The notes: generated by a model from the sequence alone, not told the origin. Positions 35,516 to 46,693 are shown, counted from the stretch's first letter. The stretch is DNA of 64,000 bases from Lysobacterales bacterium (GCA_030065125.1 JASJDM010000001.1:62001-126000), one strand, 5' to 3'. A program made the numbers and translations.

Positions 35516-35667
35516 GTCGCCATTATTGGCGCGGGCGGTGCAGAGGCTGTGAACGGGGCGTTCTGCCTGTCCGGATTGGTCGCAGCATCTCGTTATCCCC
35601 ATCCATGTGGCCCTGTTTGCGCCCGCACGGTGCGTTACTGGGCAAACGCGATTGATCTGGAGTATGG

Positions 35668-38600
35668 ATGTTGGTGATGTCGGAAAAAAAACACCGGGCC
35701 GTGTTGGCCATTGGGCTGCTGATGGTCCTGTTCAGGGCACAGGCGGGTCCTGGCCCGGACGGCGAAAGCGCTTTTGCACCGATTATCGGGGTGGTCCAGA
35801 GCGGACAGCAGCCGGCAGTGCCCACAGCCGCGCCCAATCAGCGCCCGGCCGCGCCACCCGACACCAAGTCAGACGCACCCGGTGCACCGGTGACCCCAAC
35901 CGACGGGCTGAAGACCACCGTATTTGCCCCGACCTATGTCCGTCTGCAGCAGGACGACCCCGCCTGGACCCTTACCGGCGCCTGGGCCGGGGTCAACCTG
36001 GCAGGCGCCAGTGGCGGCAGCCATACCCGCAGCGCTACCGCCGGCAACACGGCTGAGCTCGGTTTTGCGGGCAGCTGGGCCATCGTTGGGCTGATCGGGG
36101 ATCGTTTCAGCGGCGAGGTGGAGATCCTGCTGGACGGCGTGAGCCAGGGGATGTTCGACCTGTACCGCCGCGAGGAAACGCCGGTTCAGCTGCGCTTCGA
36201 CGGCCTTGCCAACGCCCCTCACACCGTCAGCCTGGTAGTGACCGGCACAGCCAATGCCCTGGCTTCCAATAACCGCGTCCAGCTCGACTACGCCGACTAT
36301 GGCGACGGCACGCTGCTGCCCGACGGGGATTTCGAGGAAAACGACCAGCGGGTCCTGCTCAGCGACGGCTGGACCGCGGTGTCTTATGCTGGCGCCAGCG
36401 GCGGCCAGTATTTCCGATCCAGCACAGGCAGTGCCTGGTTCCCGTTTGCCGGTGACAGCTTCAGTCTGCACACCGTGGCCTTCAGCAGCGCCGGTCGTGC
36501 CGGGTTGTTTGTTGACGGGATTCCACTGGACATCATCGACCTGTACGAGCCCGTGTTGTTCAACGCCGCCGAACCGCGGGTGTTTTCCTACCAGGGGTTC
36601 GGCGCCGGAGACCACGTTCTGCAGATCGTGTCCTACCAGGACGCGGTCACCATCGACCGGCTGTCGACACCCGGCAGCGCGCCCTTCACCGACCCGGCAG
36701 CGGTCACCGGCGTGGCGCGGATTGAGGCCGACAACCCCTCAGTTCTGTACAACGGCGTGCCCTACAACCGGTCAGGCGACAGCTGGGTGCAGGTAGCCAA
36801 TATCAACACCTCCCTGGCCAGCGCCGGACAGGTGATTTACTCCGCGGCCCAGGACGATGTTGTTCAGTTCGACTTCGACAGCGACTGGCTTGGCATTGGA
36901 TTCGTCACCGACCGCTTCGGCGGCCAGGCCGAGATCGCGATCAACAGCACGGTGGTGGACACGGTGGACCTGTACACCCGGTCCACCGATACCTTGAGCC
37001 GCTACTACCCCAACCTCGGGACCGGCCCCCATACCGTGACCATCACGGCCCTGGGCACGGCGTCGCCCGCGTCCAGCAGTGCCCGCATGACCCTGGATTA
37101 CTTCGAGGTCTGGGATGGTCAGCCCCTGGCCGACGGGGCGTTCGAGGACGATGACCCCAGGCTGATCCACAGCCGCGGATGGGGTCGCTCCACCTCACCC
37201 TCGGCCAGCGGCGGAAGCTACCTGGCCACCAGCTCAGCACCGGGCAGCAGCGCCTGGCTGGCGTTTTCCAGTGATTCGGTGACCTGGCAGGGCTGGACCC
37301 GTTTCAGCTACCAGGACGTGGAAATCCGCATCAACGGGGTGTCCCAGGGCCTGCAGGACATGTACGCCCAGGAAGAGGGCCCGCGAGCGCTCTCATTCGA
37401 CGGTTTCGGGGCAGGTCCGAATATCCTTGAAATCCGCCAGATCCGCGGAGATGCTGCCAGCGTCGACCTGGTCACCACTCCGGCCGTGGCGCCGCCCGGT
37501 CCTGCGCCGGCTGCTCCCAGCATCGTCCGCTACGAAGAGGGGCATCCATCGCTGCGCTACAACGGCCAACCGCGACTCACCATGCCCCAGAGCTGGTCCG
37601 AGGTTTCCGACCTCCAGGTCAGCCGGGGCTATTACCTGAGCAGCAGCAACCAGGGCGACAGCTGGCGGCTGGATTTCGACGGTCAGTGGGTGTCGCTGGG
37701 CTTTCGCAGCACCGCCACCAGCGGCACGGTGGAAATCTTCATCGACGGCGTCTCCCAGGGGGTGTTCGATACCTCGGGCGGCGTCAACGAGGCCAAATTG
37801 TTTACCTTTGGCGGTCTGACGCCGGGATCCCATTCCGTGGAGGCTGTTGTAGTCACCGGTCCGGTCATGCCGGATTACATGGATGTCTGGGACGGTCAGC
37901 CGGTCAGCGACGGCTGGTACGACGCCCGGTTGGACGTGGCCCCGCCCGGGCTGATTCACCTTAGCCGTCGGCAGTTCTGGAGAGAGAACTCAGACGAGTA
38001 TGCCCGGGAGGACCGGCTGCTGTCCGCGTTCACCAGTTCCGACACCAACGCCTGGTTCAACTTCACCGGAACAGACCTCACCGTGCTGGCCTACCAGGAC
38101 GACAACACTTCCCTGCAGGTAATCATCGACGGTGTTGACCAGGGCATATTCGATCTATCGCCAACGGCCCCGTTCAGCCCCCAGCCCACCGCGCTGCATT
38201 TCACCGGCCTGGGCGAGGGCGCCCACGCCGTCCAGGTGTTCCTGGATTCCAACGGCGGGGATACGCCACTGCTGGACGCCTTCGAAGTTGACCCGGCCGA
38301 CACCTTCTCCTACACCCCGCAGGTGGAATGGTTTGACACCACTGGACTGGAAAGCCTGCCTGGCGGCACTGCCACGGGTTTCGTCTCTACCGTTGCCGTC
38401 GGCGACCTGGATGGCGACGGCGTGGTGGAACTGGTTGCCCCGGGCCGTAACGGGCGTCTCTACGTCTACCGCGGCGACGGCCAGGACGCCGGCTCCGGCT
38501 CGCCGATCCGATGGACCAGCGACCTGGTCGGTCCCGCCGCCGAACCGGCACTGGCCGACCTGGACGGCAACGGCAACGCCGAGATCATTGTCAGCGGAAA

Positions 38601-41600
38601 GGAAGGGACCTTCGCCTTCCGGCCCGATGGACAACTGCTTTGGAGCAATACCGCGGTCAAGTCATACCTGGCCAGCCAGGACCTGGCCTGGGGTGGGCCG
38701 TCGGTGGCCAACATGGACCTGGACCCCGAACCCGAGATCGTGATCTCGGCCCTGGGTGACGCCATCTACGTGCTGGATCACCTGGGCAACGTTCAATTCT
38801 CCGAGCCGCTGGGGACTGACTTTCCCACCGTGCCGGTGCTGGCCGACCTGACCGGCGACGGCGTGCTGGACATCGTGATCGCCGAGACCTGGACGCTGAA
38901 GGTCATTGACGTCTTCAACGGCGGCACCCTGGCCTGGAGCCGGGATCTGCCCGACCCCATCGTCGTGATCGGCGGTGCCGGTGCCTTCGGCAGCCCGGCC
39001 ATTGCCGACCTGGACGGTGACGGCAGCGCCGAAGTCCTCATCAACTGGGGTCACGTCATCGAGGCCCTGGAAGACAACGGCGACCTGCTGTGGCGCTACC
39101 CGACCAACCGGACCGACCTTTACCGGCCCAGCCCGGTCACCGTGGCCGACGTCACCGGCAACGGCCAGCCCAACCTGGTCACCGCGTCGGCCATCAACGC
39201 CGGCCTGGTGGTCAACGACCACCTGCTGATGGTGCTGGACGCCGCCGGCAGCCTGGTGTGGGAGCAGGAAGTGGCCGACAACAGTGCATCCGCTTCCGGG
39301 GTAGCGGCCCAGGACCTGACCGGCAACGGCGCCTGGGAAATTCTGTGGAACGGCGCCACCGACGGCTTCCTGCTGTTCAACGGTGCCGACGGTGAGCGGC
39401 TGTACAACGAACCCTACACCGGCTCCGGCACGGTGCTGGACTACCCGACCCTGGCTGACGTGGACAACGATGGCCAGGCCGAGGTGGTGGTCGCCGGCGC
39501 CAACGGCCTGTTCGTGATTGGTCACACCGGCCGCTGGGTGGACTCGCGGCCGGTCTGGAACCAGCACAACTATCACATCAATAACGTCAACAATGACTGG
39601 AGTACCCCCTTTACCGAGGAGAACAGCTGGGAGACTCACAATACCTACCGTACCCAGACGCCCGACCGCGATCCAGGCTGCGTGCTGGCCAACGGCGTGC
39701 CGGTGCCGCCTCGCATCGTTGAGCTGTCACCCGAGTCCGGCGCTTTGCTGCCCTCGGAGGTTCCCCTGGTGATCAGCGGCCGGGTCATTCCGGTTGGGCC
39801 TGCTCAGCCCATCAGCAACGTATTGCTGGACGGCCGGTCCGTGGATGTACTGGATGCATCGGGATCGTTCTTCACCGTGGTCGCCCTGGAATCTGGCAGC
39901 AACACCTTCGAGATCCGGGCCCAGGACAGCTGCAGCGAGGCCACGCTGACCCTGTCGTTGAACGGCGGCGGCGATGGTGACGATCCGTGGGCTGACCTGG
40001 CCGACGCCTCGGTGCTGTTGGAAAGCCGCTTTGCCTCCACCTCATTCGACATCAGCAACAACCGGCTGCTGGTGGATGTCCAGGCGGATAACGCGGGTCC
40101 GTCGGTGCCGGGTCCGGTGCTGATGACCGTGGGCAACGACGTTGATGCCGCCGTGGGACTGCTCAATGCGGACGGTTTTACCCCCCAGGGCGAGCCCTAC
40201 GTAGTGGTGGTCCCTGAGGACGAAAGCCTGGGTGCGGCCTCCCTCTCCATGGGCCGGGAACTGGCCTTCTCCAACGATGAACGCCAGCCCATCGATTTCA
40301 CCCCGCGCTGGATCGCGCCGATCAACCAGCCGCCCTACTTCACCAGCGCACCGGTGAACCGGGCCACAACGGGTGAGCCGTGGCGCTACGACGTCGGTGT
40401 GACCGACGGCAACGGCGACAACGTCAACCTGGCGCTGACCAGCGCACCTCCAGGCATGCTGCTGCAGGACAGCAGGCTGAGCTGGACGCCAGCACAGATC
40501 GGCAATTTTGAGGTGGTGATCACCGCCGACGACGGGCGTGGCGCCACCGCCACCCAGGGCTTTGCCGTGCGGGTGGAATCCGGCGCGTTCAACAGCCCGC
40601 CTGTCTTCACCACCTCACCGCCGAACCAGAGCCCCATCGGTGCCGCTTATGCTTACGCCGCTGTGGCCTCGGACCTGGACGGTGACACCCTGAGTTTCAG
40701 CCTGCAGGCCGCCCCCACCGGCGTCACGGTTGATCCAGCCACCGGCGCCGTCGCCTGGGCCTCGTCCGAAGCGGGACAGCACAGCATCGTATTGCTGGCT
40801 GACGACGGGCGCGGCGGCCAGGCCACCCAGGCCTGGACACTGTACGTCGGCCAACCGGCAGTCATCGCGCCGGGACCGGCCTTCAGCAGCGTACCCATCA
40901 CCTATGCCGCAGTTGGCGTGCAGTACCGCTACGTCTATCGGGTGACGTCTTCCGAGCTCCAGGCACCTGCGGTCAGCCTGACCCAGGCGCCCGCCCGCAT
41001 GGCCCTGAATACCATGTCCAAAGAATTGACCTGGGTGCCCGGCGGCCCCGACCTGGGCACACACGTGGTGGAGCTGCTGGCCGTGGATTCCAATGGCCAG
41101 GAAGCACTGCAGCGTTTCGAGCTGGAGGTGCTGCCGGATCTGCCGAACCAGTCGCCGTATTTCGTCAGCACCCCTCCACTCACGGCGCGGACCGCCTCGC
41201 CCTATGCCTATGACCCCGAGGCCATCGATCCCGAGTTTGGGGCTTTGACCTGGACCCTGCAGACTTCACCCACCGGCATGACCATCGATCCCAACAGCGG
41301 GGCCATTGCGTGGCTGCCTGACGGCTCCGAACCACCGGAGGTACCGGTCACCGTGCAGGCGGAAGATCCCCAGGGAGCGGTGGCAAGCCAGGCGTTCACC
41401 ATCCGCCTGCGCGGCGCCAACGTGCCGCCGGAGATTACCACCACACCACCCACTTCGGTGACCGCCGGGGCCTTCTACAGCTCCCGCATCCTGGCCACCG
41501 ATGCCGATGGCGACTTCCTGTCCTTCAGACTGCTTGACGGACCCACCGGCATGACTCTGCACGCCAGCCTGGGCTGGCTGCACTGGGTCACCACCGGCGG

Positions 41601-44600
41601 CACGCCGGGCACCTACCCGGTACAACTGGAAGTCACCGATGGCTGGGGCGGCCGGGACGAGCTGTCCTACAACCTGCAACTGCTGAGCGACAATGAATTG
41701 CCCCAGGTCGCTATTCGTCAGACCCGGAACCCAGCCTGCCGCGGTGAGCCCGTATCGGTCTGCGTGGAGGCCAGCGACAACGTGGGTCTGGCCAGCGTTG
41801 CCCTGACCATCGACGGCACGCCGCGCACGCTGGATGCCGCGCGCTGCAGCCTGTGGACGCCAGCCGACAGCGGAGTCTTCCCGGCCCTGGCCGACGCCGA
41901 AGACCCCAGCGGCCAAACGGCCCAGGCCGCCGCGTCCCTCACCGTGGCCGACTGCAACGACGAGCAGGCCCCGGTGGTGACCCTGGTGTCACCACTGCCG
42001 GGCTCCACCCACGACGCACCGGTGGCCATCGTTGCCAGCATCGACGACAACACGCCGGCAGTGCTGACCTGGACCGTGTCCCTGCGCAACGCCGAAACCG
42101 GTGTGGCAGAGGTTATTGCCACTGGTACCGGCGCGGTCAGCGATGCCGAGGTGGCTCGCTTTGATCCGACCTTGGTGCAGAGTGGCGATTACTTCATCGA
42201 CATCCTGGCGGAAGACGGCGCCCAGTCCGGTGGCATTGCAGTGCCCCTGTCAGCGGGCACCGGCGTCAAGCCCGGCCGGGTGGCCTTCTCCCTGCAGGAC
42301 CTCGGCTTGCAGCTCGGGGCTTTCCCACTGGTGATTGGTCGCGCCTATGACAGCCTGGACGCCGGTCCGCTGGGCAATTCGGAAAATGACTTTGGCCCAG
42401 GCTGGCGCCTGGTCCTGGCGGGCAGCGTGACGGATTCAGCCGCTGACGCTCCCCCGGGATCCCAGGGCTTTGCCCAGTTTGCGGCCGAGCCGTTTACCAG
42501 CCAGACACGGGTCAACATCGTTAAGCCGGATGGCGAACGGGTGGGCTTTACCTTTAGCCCGACGCCGGCCGCGTTCCCCGCCGCATTCCAGTTTAATGTG
42601 ATGTTCGAGCCCGATTCCGGCGTATCGGACAAGCTGCGCGCGGTGGATAGTCCGGAGACGGTGTACCAGCTCGGCGCAGGATTTGCTGACTATGTGATCC
42701 CCTACAACCCGAGCCTTTACGAACTGGAAACCGAAGAAGGGATCATCTACGTGTTCAGCGAAAGCGACGGTCTCATCGAGGTGCGCGACCCCCAGGGTGG
42801 CATTCTTACCGCGGGGCCTGACGGCTGGCAGAGTTCGTGGGGCGCGCGCGTCGATTACCAGCGCAATGCTGAGGGCCGGATCACCGCCATTGCGCTGATC
42901 GATCAGGATGGCAGCACCGAACTGGGCCGGCTGGTCTACGCCTATGACACAGACGGAAACCTGGTCAGCGCCACCGACCTGGCCGGCGGGACAAGCACCT
43001 ACGCCTACGACGACCCGGACTGGCCAAATCACATCACTGCCATGTTGGATCCCCTGGGCAATCCCATTGCCCGTATGGTATTCGATGACGAGGGCCGAAT
43101 GGTGGCGCACTGCCCGGGAGACGCCGACCCCGTGACGTTGGCGGGTTGCTCGCAGTTCCAGTTTGTCGTGGACGGATCGTCCGAAACGGTCATTGATCCA
43201 CGTGGATTCCAAAGTCAGCTTTTTTACGACGATGACGGGCTACTGATACTTCGCCGGGACGAGGTGGAAACCGGTGTATTCGTTGAGCAGGCCTGGCGTT
43301 ACGACGATTCGGGGCGCGAAGTAGAATACACCGATGCCGACGGCGGCATCACCCTCACCACCTGGGACGACGAGGATCGCCGCACCAGCCTTACCGAACC
43401 GGATGGTCGACGCGTGACCTGGACCTGGGGAGCCTGTGACGGCCCCGAAGAATGGATCCGTCAATGCGATGGACTCGACAACTGCATCGAGCAGGTACTG
43501 GATAGCACCTGCAGGGTCCTGGAGCGGACCGACCCCGTGGGCGGCACGGTCACTTTTGAGTACGACACACGAGGATTGCAGACGGGTCGGATCGACCCCG
43601 TCGGTGAACGTATCGGCACGACCTTCAGCCCGGAAGGCAAGCTGCAGAGCTTTGTGGACGCCCTGGGCGGCGAGATCACCAGCGAATACAGCGAATTCGG
43701 TGAAATCATCGCCGAGACCGAGCGCGATGGCGTACGCCGCGAGTTCAGCTATGACGCTGGGGTCCGCGCCGATGGGGAGACCTGGCAGGGGCCGGGCGCT
43801 GGCACGTCAGGTATCAGTTGGACCAGTGACGTCGCGGGCCTCACTACCCGCTTGACCTGGTCAGATTCCACCGTTGATGTCAGCTACACAGTTGATGGCA
43901 GGGTGCGCCGCATGACCCACAGCTCGTCGACTGCACCGGACTGGTGGATCGAGTATTCCTACGATGCCAGTGGCAACGTGACTGCCCTGGAGGACTCCTT
44001 CGGTGGCCTGACGGAATACGATTACAACGGCCTCAACCAGCTGGTCGAGGCCCGCCAGTCGGGCATCGGCGTGGCATCCAAGCGCGTGGTCATCGACAGC
44101 AGCAACACCGGAGTGCCCACGCGCCTGGCTCGATTCGCAAGCCTCGACGACAGCCAGCCGGGACCGGTCACCACTCTGGACTACCAATGCGACTCATGCC
44201 CGACCACGCTCTCCGGCATTGTCCACAGGCGGCCGGATACTTCACTGATTGAAGAAATCCTTTTCCAGCGCAACGCGCTGCGCCAGATTGTCAGCATGAC
44301 CGACGACGATGGCACCCACGCCTACGTCTATGACGGCCGGGGCTGGCTGATTTCGGCTGACCATCCGCCGGGATTTGCCACCGGAGACCAGGGCTTTGCC
44401 TGGGACGGCGCTGGTAACTGGCTGACACGTACCGGCGACTTCGGCGGCGCCATTACGGCAACGCTGGGCTACCAGCAGCCGCAGGGTGGACACCAATTAC
44501 TCGGAGACAGCGTCAACAGTTATGTCTATGACGCCCGCGGTGGCCTGGTTGAAAGAGACGGTCCCGGTGGCCGCCTGGTAATCGATCGGGACGCACGGGG

Positions 44601-45339
44601 TAATCCGGTAACCATCACCGAGTTCGACGCCGGCGACCAGGTCGTGTCTACAGCGAGCTACGGTTACTCGTCATCCCAGCAGCGCGTGCGCGCTGATCGT
44701 GATGGCGTCATCCGTCACTACGTATTCGACGGGCCGAATCCCATTATCGCGCTGGATGACTCGGGGCAGGTGGTCTGGCGCCAGCTGCACCTGCGTGGAC
44801 CGGATCGACCCTTGGCCCTGGAGATTGGCGGGCAGATCCGCTGGCTGCTTGCCGATCAGGTCGGCAGCATCCGCCATCAGGTCGACAATGCCGGTCAAGC
44901 GCTGGCGACGTTCCGCTACGACGCTTTCGGCCGGCAGCTCGCGGGTCCTGATCCCACGCTGGACGATCCGGTGCGGTTCACCGGTCGCGACTTCGATGTG
45001 CCAGGCGGCCTGGGCTACTTCCGACTGCGGCTCTACGACCCGGAAACAGGCCGCTTCCTGAGCGACGACAGCATTGAACCCTGGCACTACCGGTACGCAG
45101 ATAACGACCCTGTCGGGAAAGTGGACCCCAGCGGTGCGTCATCTGCGCTCGAATACGCCATCTTCATCTGCGATGACATCGCCAAGGGCCTGGCCAGTCC
45201 GGGTGGCGGTGGCGAGCAAGCCGCCGTTGTGGCGGCGTTTGAAGGAGACGTGCAAAAGCTGCTTTCAACACTGGCGGGCAACCTGTCCGGCAACGTGCTG
45301 CCGTGCGGCGCTTCCTATGGGGGGCCTTCCAATGAATAA
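35668..45339 (+). CDS. Giant secreted multidomain RHS-repeat protein (3223 aa)
   Basis: A signal peptide (AVLAIGLLMVLFRAQAGP) follows the start. Residues ~85-875 hold six related beta-sandwich modules with recurring ASGG(S/Q)Y, V(E/Q)I.IDGVSQG and GxGPHTV-type segments and DYxEVWDGxPLxDGxFE linkers. About 908-1288 are FG-GAP/VCBS-like propeller repeats (VGDLDGDGVVELV, IADLDGDGSAEVLI). About 1552-2008 are five Ig/cadherin-like repeats of the pattern FTSxPP...ADDGRGGxAxQ. From ~2190 to 3153 the RHS region runs to a standard core (FRLRLYDPETGRFLSDDS, then NDPVGKVDPSG). The tail after the core is only ~70 residues, too short for a usual polymorphic toxin. The stop overlaps the next gene's start. 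It is probably a very large surface or released protein. Confidence 0.92.
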   Translation: MLVMSEKKHRAVLAIGLLMVLFRAQAGPGPDGESAFAPIIGVVQSGQQPAVPTAAPNQRPAAPPDTKSDAPGAPVTPTDGLKTTVFAPTYVRLQQDDPAWTLTGAWAGVNLAGASGGSHTRSATAGNTAELGFAGSWAIVGLIGDRFSGEVEILLDGVSQGMFDLYRREETPVQLRFDGLANAPHTVSLVVTGTANALASNNRVQLDYADYGDGTLLPDGDFEENDQRVLLSDGWTAVSYAGASGGQYFRSSTGSAWFPFAGDSFSLHTVAFSSAGRAGLFVDGIPLDIIDLYEPVLFNAAEPRVFSYQGFGAGDHVLQIVSYQDAVTIDRLSTPGSAPFTDPAAVTGVARIEADNPSVLYNGVPYNRSGDSWVQVANINTSLASAGQVIYSAAQDDVVQFDFDSDWLGIGFVTDRFGGQAEIAINSTVVDTVDLYTRSTDTLSRYYPNLGTGPHTVTITALGTASPASSSARMTLDYFEVWDGQPLADGAFEDDDPRLIHSRGWGRSTSPSASGGSYLATSSAPGSSAWLAFSSDSVTWQGWTRFSYQDVEIRINGVSQGLQDMYAQEEGPRALSFDGFGAGPNILEIRQIRGDAASVDLVTTPAVAPPGPAPAAPSIVRYEEGHPSLRYNGQPRLTMPQSWSEVSDLQVSRGYYLSSSNQGDSWRLDFDGQWVSLGFRSTATSGTVEIFIDGVSQGVFDTSGGVNEAKLFTFGGLTPGSHSVEAVVVTGPVMPDYMDVWDGQPVSDGWYDARLDVAPPGLIHLSRRQFWRENSDEYAREDRLLSAFTSSDTNAWFNFTGTDLTVLAYQDDNTSLQVIIDGVDQGIFDLSPTAPFSPQPTALHFTGLGEGAHAVQVFLDSNGGDTPLLDAFEVDPADTFSYTPQVEWFDTTGLESLPGGTATGFVSTVAVGDLDGDGVVELVAPGRNGRLYVYRGDGQDAGSGSPIRWTSDLVGPAAEPALADLDGNGNAEIIVSGKEGTFAFRPDGQLLWSNTAVKSYLASQDLAWGGPSVANMDLDPEPEIVISALGDAIYVLDHLGNVQFSEPLGTDFPTVPVLADLTGDGVLDIVIAETWTLKVIDVFNGGTLAWSRDLPDPIVVIGGAGAFGSPAIADLDGDGSAEVLINWGHVIEALEDNGDLLWRYPTNRTDLYRPSPVTVADVTGNGQPNLVTASAINAGLVVNDHLLMVLDAAGSLVWEQEVADNSASASGVAAQDLTGNGAWEILWNGATDGFLLFNGADGERLYNEPYTGSGTVLDYPTLADVDNDGQAEVVVAGANGLFVIGHTGRWVDSRPVWNQHNYHINNVNNDWSTPFTEENSWETHNTYRTQTPDRDPGCVLANGVPVPPRIVELSPESGALLPSEVPLVISGRVIPVGPAQPISNVLLDGRSVDVLDASGSFFTVVALESGSNTFEIRAQDSCSEATLTLSLNGGGDGDDPWADLADASVLLESRFASTSFDISNNRLLVDVQADNAGPSVPGPVLMTVGNDVDAAVGLLNADGFTPQGEPYVVVVPEDESLGAASLSMGRELAFSNDERQPIDFTPRWIAPINQPPYFTSAPVNRATTGEPWRYDVGVTDGNGDNVNLALTSAPPGMLLQDSRLSWTPAQIGNFEVVITADDGRGATATQGFAVRVESGAFNSPPVFTTSPPNQSPIGAAYAYAAVASDLDGDTLSFSLQAAPTGVTVDPATGAVAWASSEAGQHSIVLLADDGRGGQATQAWTLYVGQPAVIAPGPAFSSVPITYAAVGVQYRYVYRVTSSELQAPAVSLTQAPARMALNTMSKELTWVPGGPDLGTHVVELLAVDSNGQEALQRFELEVLPDLPNQSPYFVSTPPLTARTASPYAYDPEAIDPEFGALTWTLQTSPTGMTIDPNSGAIAWLPDGSEPPEVPVTVQAEDPQGAVASQAFTIRLRGANVPPEITTTPPTSVTAGAFYSSRILATDADGDFLSFRLLDGPTGMTLHASLGWLHWVTTGGTPGTYPVQLEVTDGWGGRDELSYNLQLLSDNELPQVAIRQTRNPACRGEPVSVCVEASDNVGLASVALTIDGTPRTLDAARCSLWTPADSGVFPALADAEDPSGQTAQAAASLTVADCNDEQAPVVTLVSPLPGSTHDAPVAIVASIDDNTPAVLTWTVSLRNAETGVAEVIATGTGAVSDAEVARFDPTLVQSGDYFIDILAEDGAQSGGIAVPLSAGTGVKPGRVAFSLQDLGLQLGAFPLVIGRAYDSLDAGPLGNSENDFGPGWRLVLAGSVTDSAADAPPGSQGFAQFAAEPFTSQTRVNIVKPDGERVGFTFSPTPAAFPAAFQFNVMFEPDSGVSDKLRAVDSPETVYQLGAGFADYVIPYNPSLYELETEEGIIYVFSESDGLIEVRDPQGGILTAGPDGWQSSWGARVDYQRNAEGRITAIALIDQDGSTELGRLVYAYDTDGNLVSATDLAGGTSTYAYDDPDWPNHITAMLDPLGNPIARMVFDDEGRMVAHCPGDADPVTLAGCSQFQFVVDGSSETVIDPRGFQSQLFYDDDGLLILRRDEVETGVFVEQAWRYDDSGREVEYTDADGGITLTTWDDEDRRTSLTEPDGRRVTWTWGACDGPEEWIRQCDGLDNCIEQVLDSTCRVLERTDPVGGTVTFEYDTRGLQTGRIDPVGERIGTTFSPEGKLQSFVDALGGEITSEYSEFGEIIAETERDGVRREFSYDAGVRADGETWQGPGAGTSGISWTSDVAGLTTRLTWSDSTVDVSYTVDGRVRRMTHSSSTAPDWWIEYSYDASGNVTALEDSFGGLTEYDYNGLNQLVEARQSGIGVASKRVVIDSSNTGVPTRLARFASLDDSQPGPVTTLDYQCDSCPTTLSGIVHRRPDTSLIEEILFQRNALRQIVSMTDDDGTHAYVYDGRGWLISADHPPGFATGDQGFAWDGAGNWLTRTGDFGGAITATLGYQQPQGGHQLLGDSVNSYVYDARGGLVERDGPGGRLVIDRDARGNPVTITEFDAGDQVVSTASYGYSSSQQRVRADRDGVIRHYVFDGPNPIIALDDSGQVVWRQLHLRGPDRPLALEIGGQIRWLLADQVGSIRHQVDNAGQALATFRYDAFGRQLAGPDPTLDDPVRFTGRDFDVPGGLGYFRLRLYDPETGRFLSDDSIEPWHYRYADNDPVGKVDPSGASSALEYAIFICDDIAKGLASPGGGGEQAAVVAAFEGDVQKLLSTLAGNLSGNVLPCGASYGGPSNE

Positions 45340-46693
45340 CGTCAATCAACCCAGATCGCTGCTGACAGCCACCCTGTTGCTGACATCGACAGCCCTTCTC
45401 GCCGGGAACACTCAGACCGTCTTCCAGCCCCTGCCCAATGGCGATTTCTCCCAGGGTCTGACCGGATGGACTACTGAGGTCTCGCCGCCGGCAGCGGTGA
45501 CCAATGGCTCGGTCGTCGAAGACAACGGCGCAGCACGCTTGTCCAAGGGCGGGGCCTTCTACGCAGGCCTGCAGCAGACGTTCGGTGTGCCCGAAGGTCT
45601 CCAGGCGCTGTTGTTGCGGGTGACCGATGAGCCCGTTTTCGGCTCGACGGGCAGCTTTATCCCCGAGGCGCTGGAAGTGCACATCACCAGCAGCAGCGGA
45701 TTCAGCGCGGTGTCCACCTGGAAGCAGGGCACCACGGCCACGGCGGGTTCGGTGGCCACCGGTAGCGGATTCAGCCTGGGCTCCGGCACGACCTACGTCG
45801 GCGACGAGTTTCGAATCCCGCTGGACACGGTCCCCACCGGTGAGCAGCTCACCCTGGTGGTCGCACTGGTGGGCTCTTCAGCAGACACCGTGGCCACTGC
45901 AGCTATCGACGACGTGCGGCTGGAGATTGAACAAGCCATTGAGCCAGTGGAACCGGATGCCGTTCTCGGTTGCGAACTGTTCCGGGGCGATTTTGAATCG
46001 GGCCGGTCCCCGGCTACCGTGTTTCGATGCGCCCTGGGGCAGATCGGTGACACCGGCATCACCCAGTGCAGCGGCGGCAACTGCCCGACGCCGGATGCGC
46101 CGGGGCAGGATGCCGAGTTCGGCCGCGATGCCCTGGCCGCGGCGGGCGAGCTGGAGAAACTGGGCGGCGGCCCGGCCGGTTTTGACTACACCAAGATCGA
46201 TCCAGACGGTGAGATTCTGCCGGACGATGCCCTGGGCTGGTCCTGCGTGGTAGATGCGCAGACCGGACTGATGTGGGAGGTGAAAGTCGATGATCCTGTG
46301 GATCCAGGTCATTTCGAGCATACCTACAGCTGGTACCAGCCCGACATACAGATCGATGGCGGACAGCCCGGCCTGGTTGACGGCGGCAGTTGCGCCGGCA
46401 GCCGTTGCGACATTGACGGCCTGGTCACCGCCATCAATGATTTGCGCCTGTGCGGCGTGACCGACTGGCGGCTGCCCACTCGAGAGGAGCTGATGAGCCT
46501 GATCAACGCCGGCAATTCCAACCCGGCCATCAGCACGGACTACTTCCCGCTGGGTGGCGGGGAAACCTGGACCAACACACCAGTCGCGGCTGATTCCGGT
46601 GCCGCCTGGCGGGTCCAGTTTGATACTGGCTCGCTGGGGGCCACATCCAAGAGCAACCCGATGCGGGTCAGGCTGGTCAGGGAGGTGAAGTAA
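45332..46693 (+). CDS. Secreted DUF1566 (Lcl C-terminal-like) protein, RHS operon gene 2
   Basis: 453 residues from the ATG at 45332, eight bases inside the RHS giant's end. A signal peptide is clear (LLTATLLLTSTALLAGNTQT). The N-terminal half is a beta-sandwich, carbohydrate-binding-like region (PNGDFSQGLTGWTTEVSPPA). An internal ELFRGDFESG resembles the GFE tail motif. The C-terminal half is DUF1566: WSCVVDAQTGLMWEVK, CGVTDWRLPTREELMSL and MRVRLVREVK. The fold is related to the Legionella collagen-like protein C-terminal domain, which binds glycans. It overlaps the next gene by one base (TAATG). Its role may be to bind the cell envelope or to assist the RHS protein; this is inference. Confidence 0.87.
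   Translation: MNNVNQPRSLLTATLLLTSTALLAGNTQTVFQPLPNGDFSQGLTGWTTEVSPPAAVTNGSVVEDNGAARLSKGGAFYAGLQQTFGVPEGLQALLLRVTDEPVFGSTGSFIPEALEVHITSSSGFSAVSTWKQGTTATAGSVATGSGFSLGSGTTYVGDEFRIPLDTVPTGEQLTLVVALVGSSADTVATAAIDDVRLEIEQAIEPVEPDAVLGCELFRGDFESGRSPATVFRCALGQIGDTGITQCSGGNCPTPDAPGQDAEFGRDALAAAGELEKLGGGPAGFDYTKIDPDGEILPDDALGWSCVVDAQTGLMWEVKVDDPVDPGHFEHTYSWYQPDIQIDGGQPGLVDGGSCAGSRCDIDGLVTAINDLRLCGVTDWRLPTREELMSLINAGNSNPAISTDYFPLGGGETWTNTPVAADSGAAWRVQFDTGSLGATSKSNPMRVRLVREVK

Noticed and set aside
45074..45331. Upstream extension of the first DUF1566 protein
   Set aside because: It runs in the RHS gene's coding region in another frame; the signal peptide begins at 45332.
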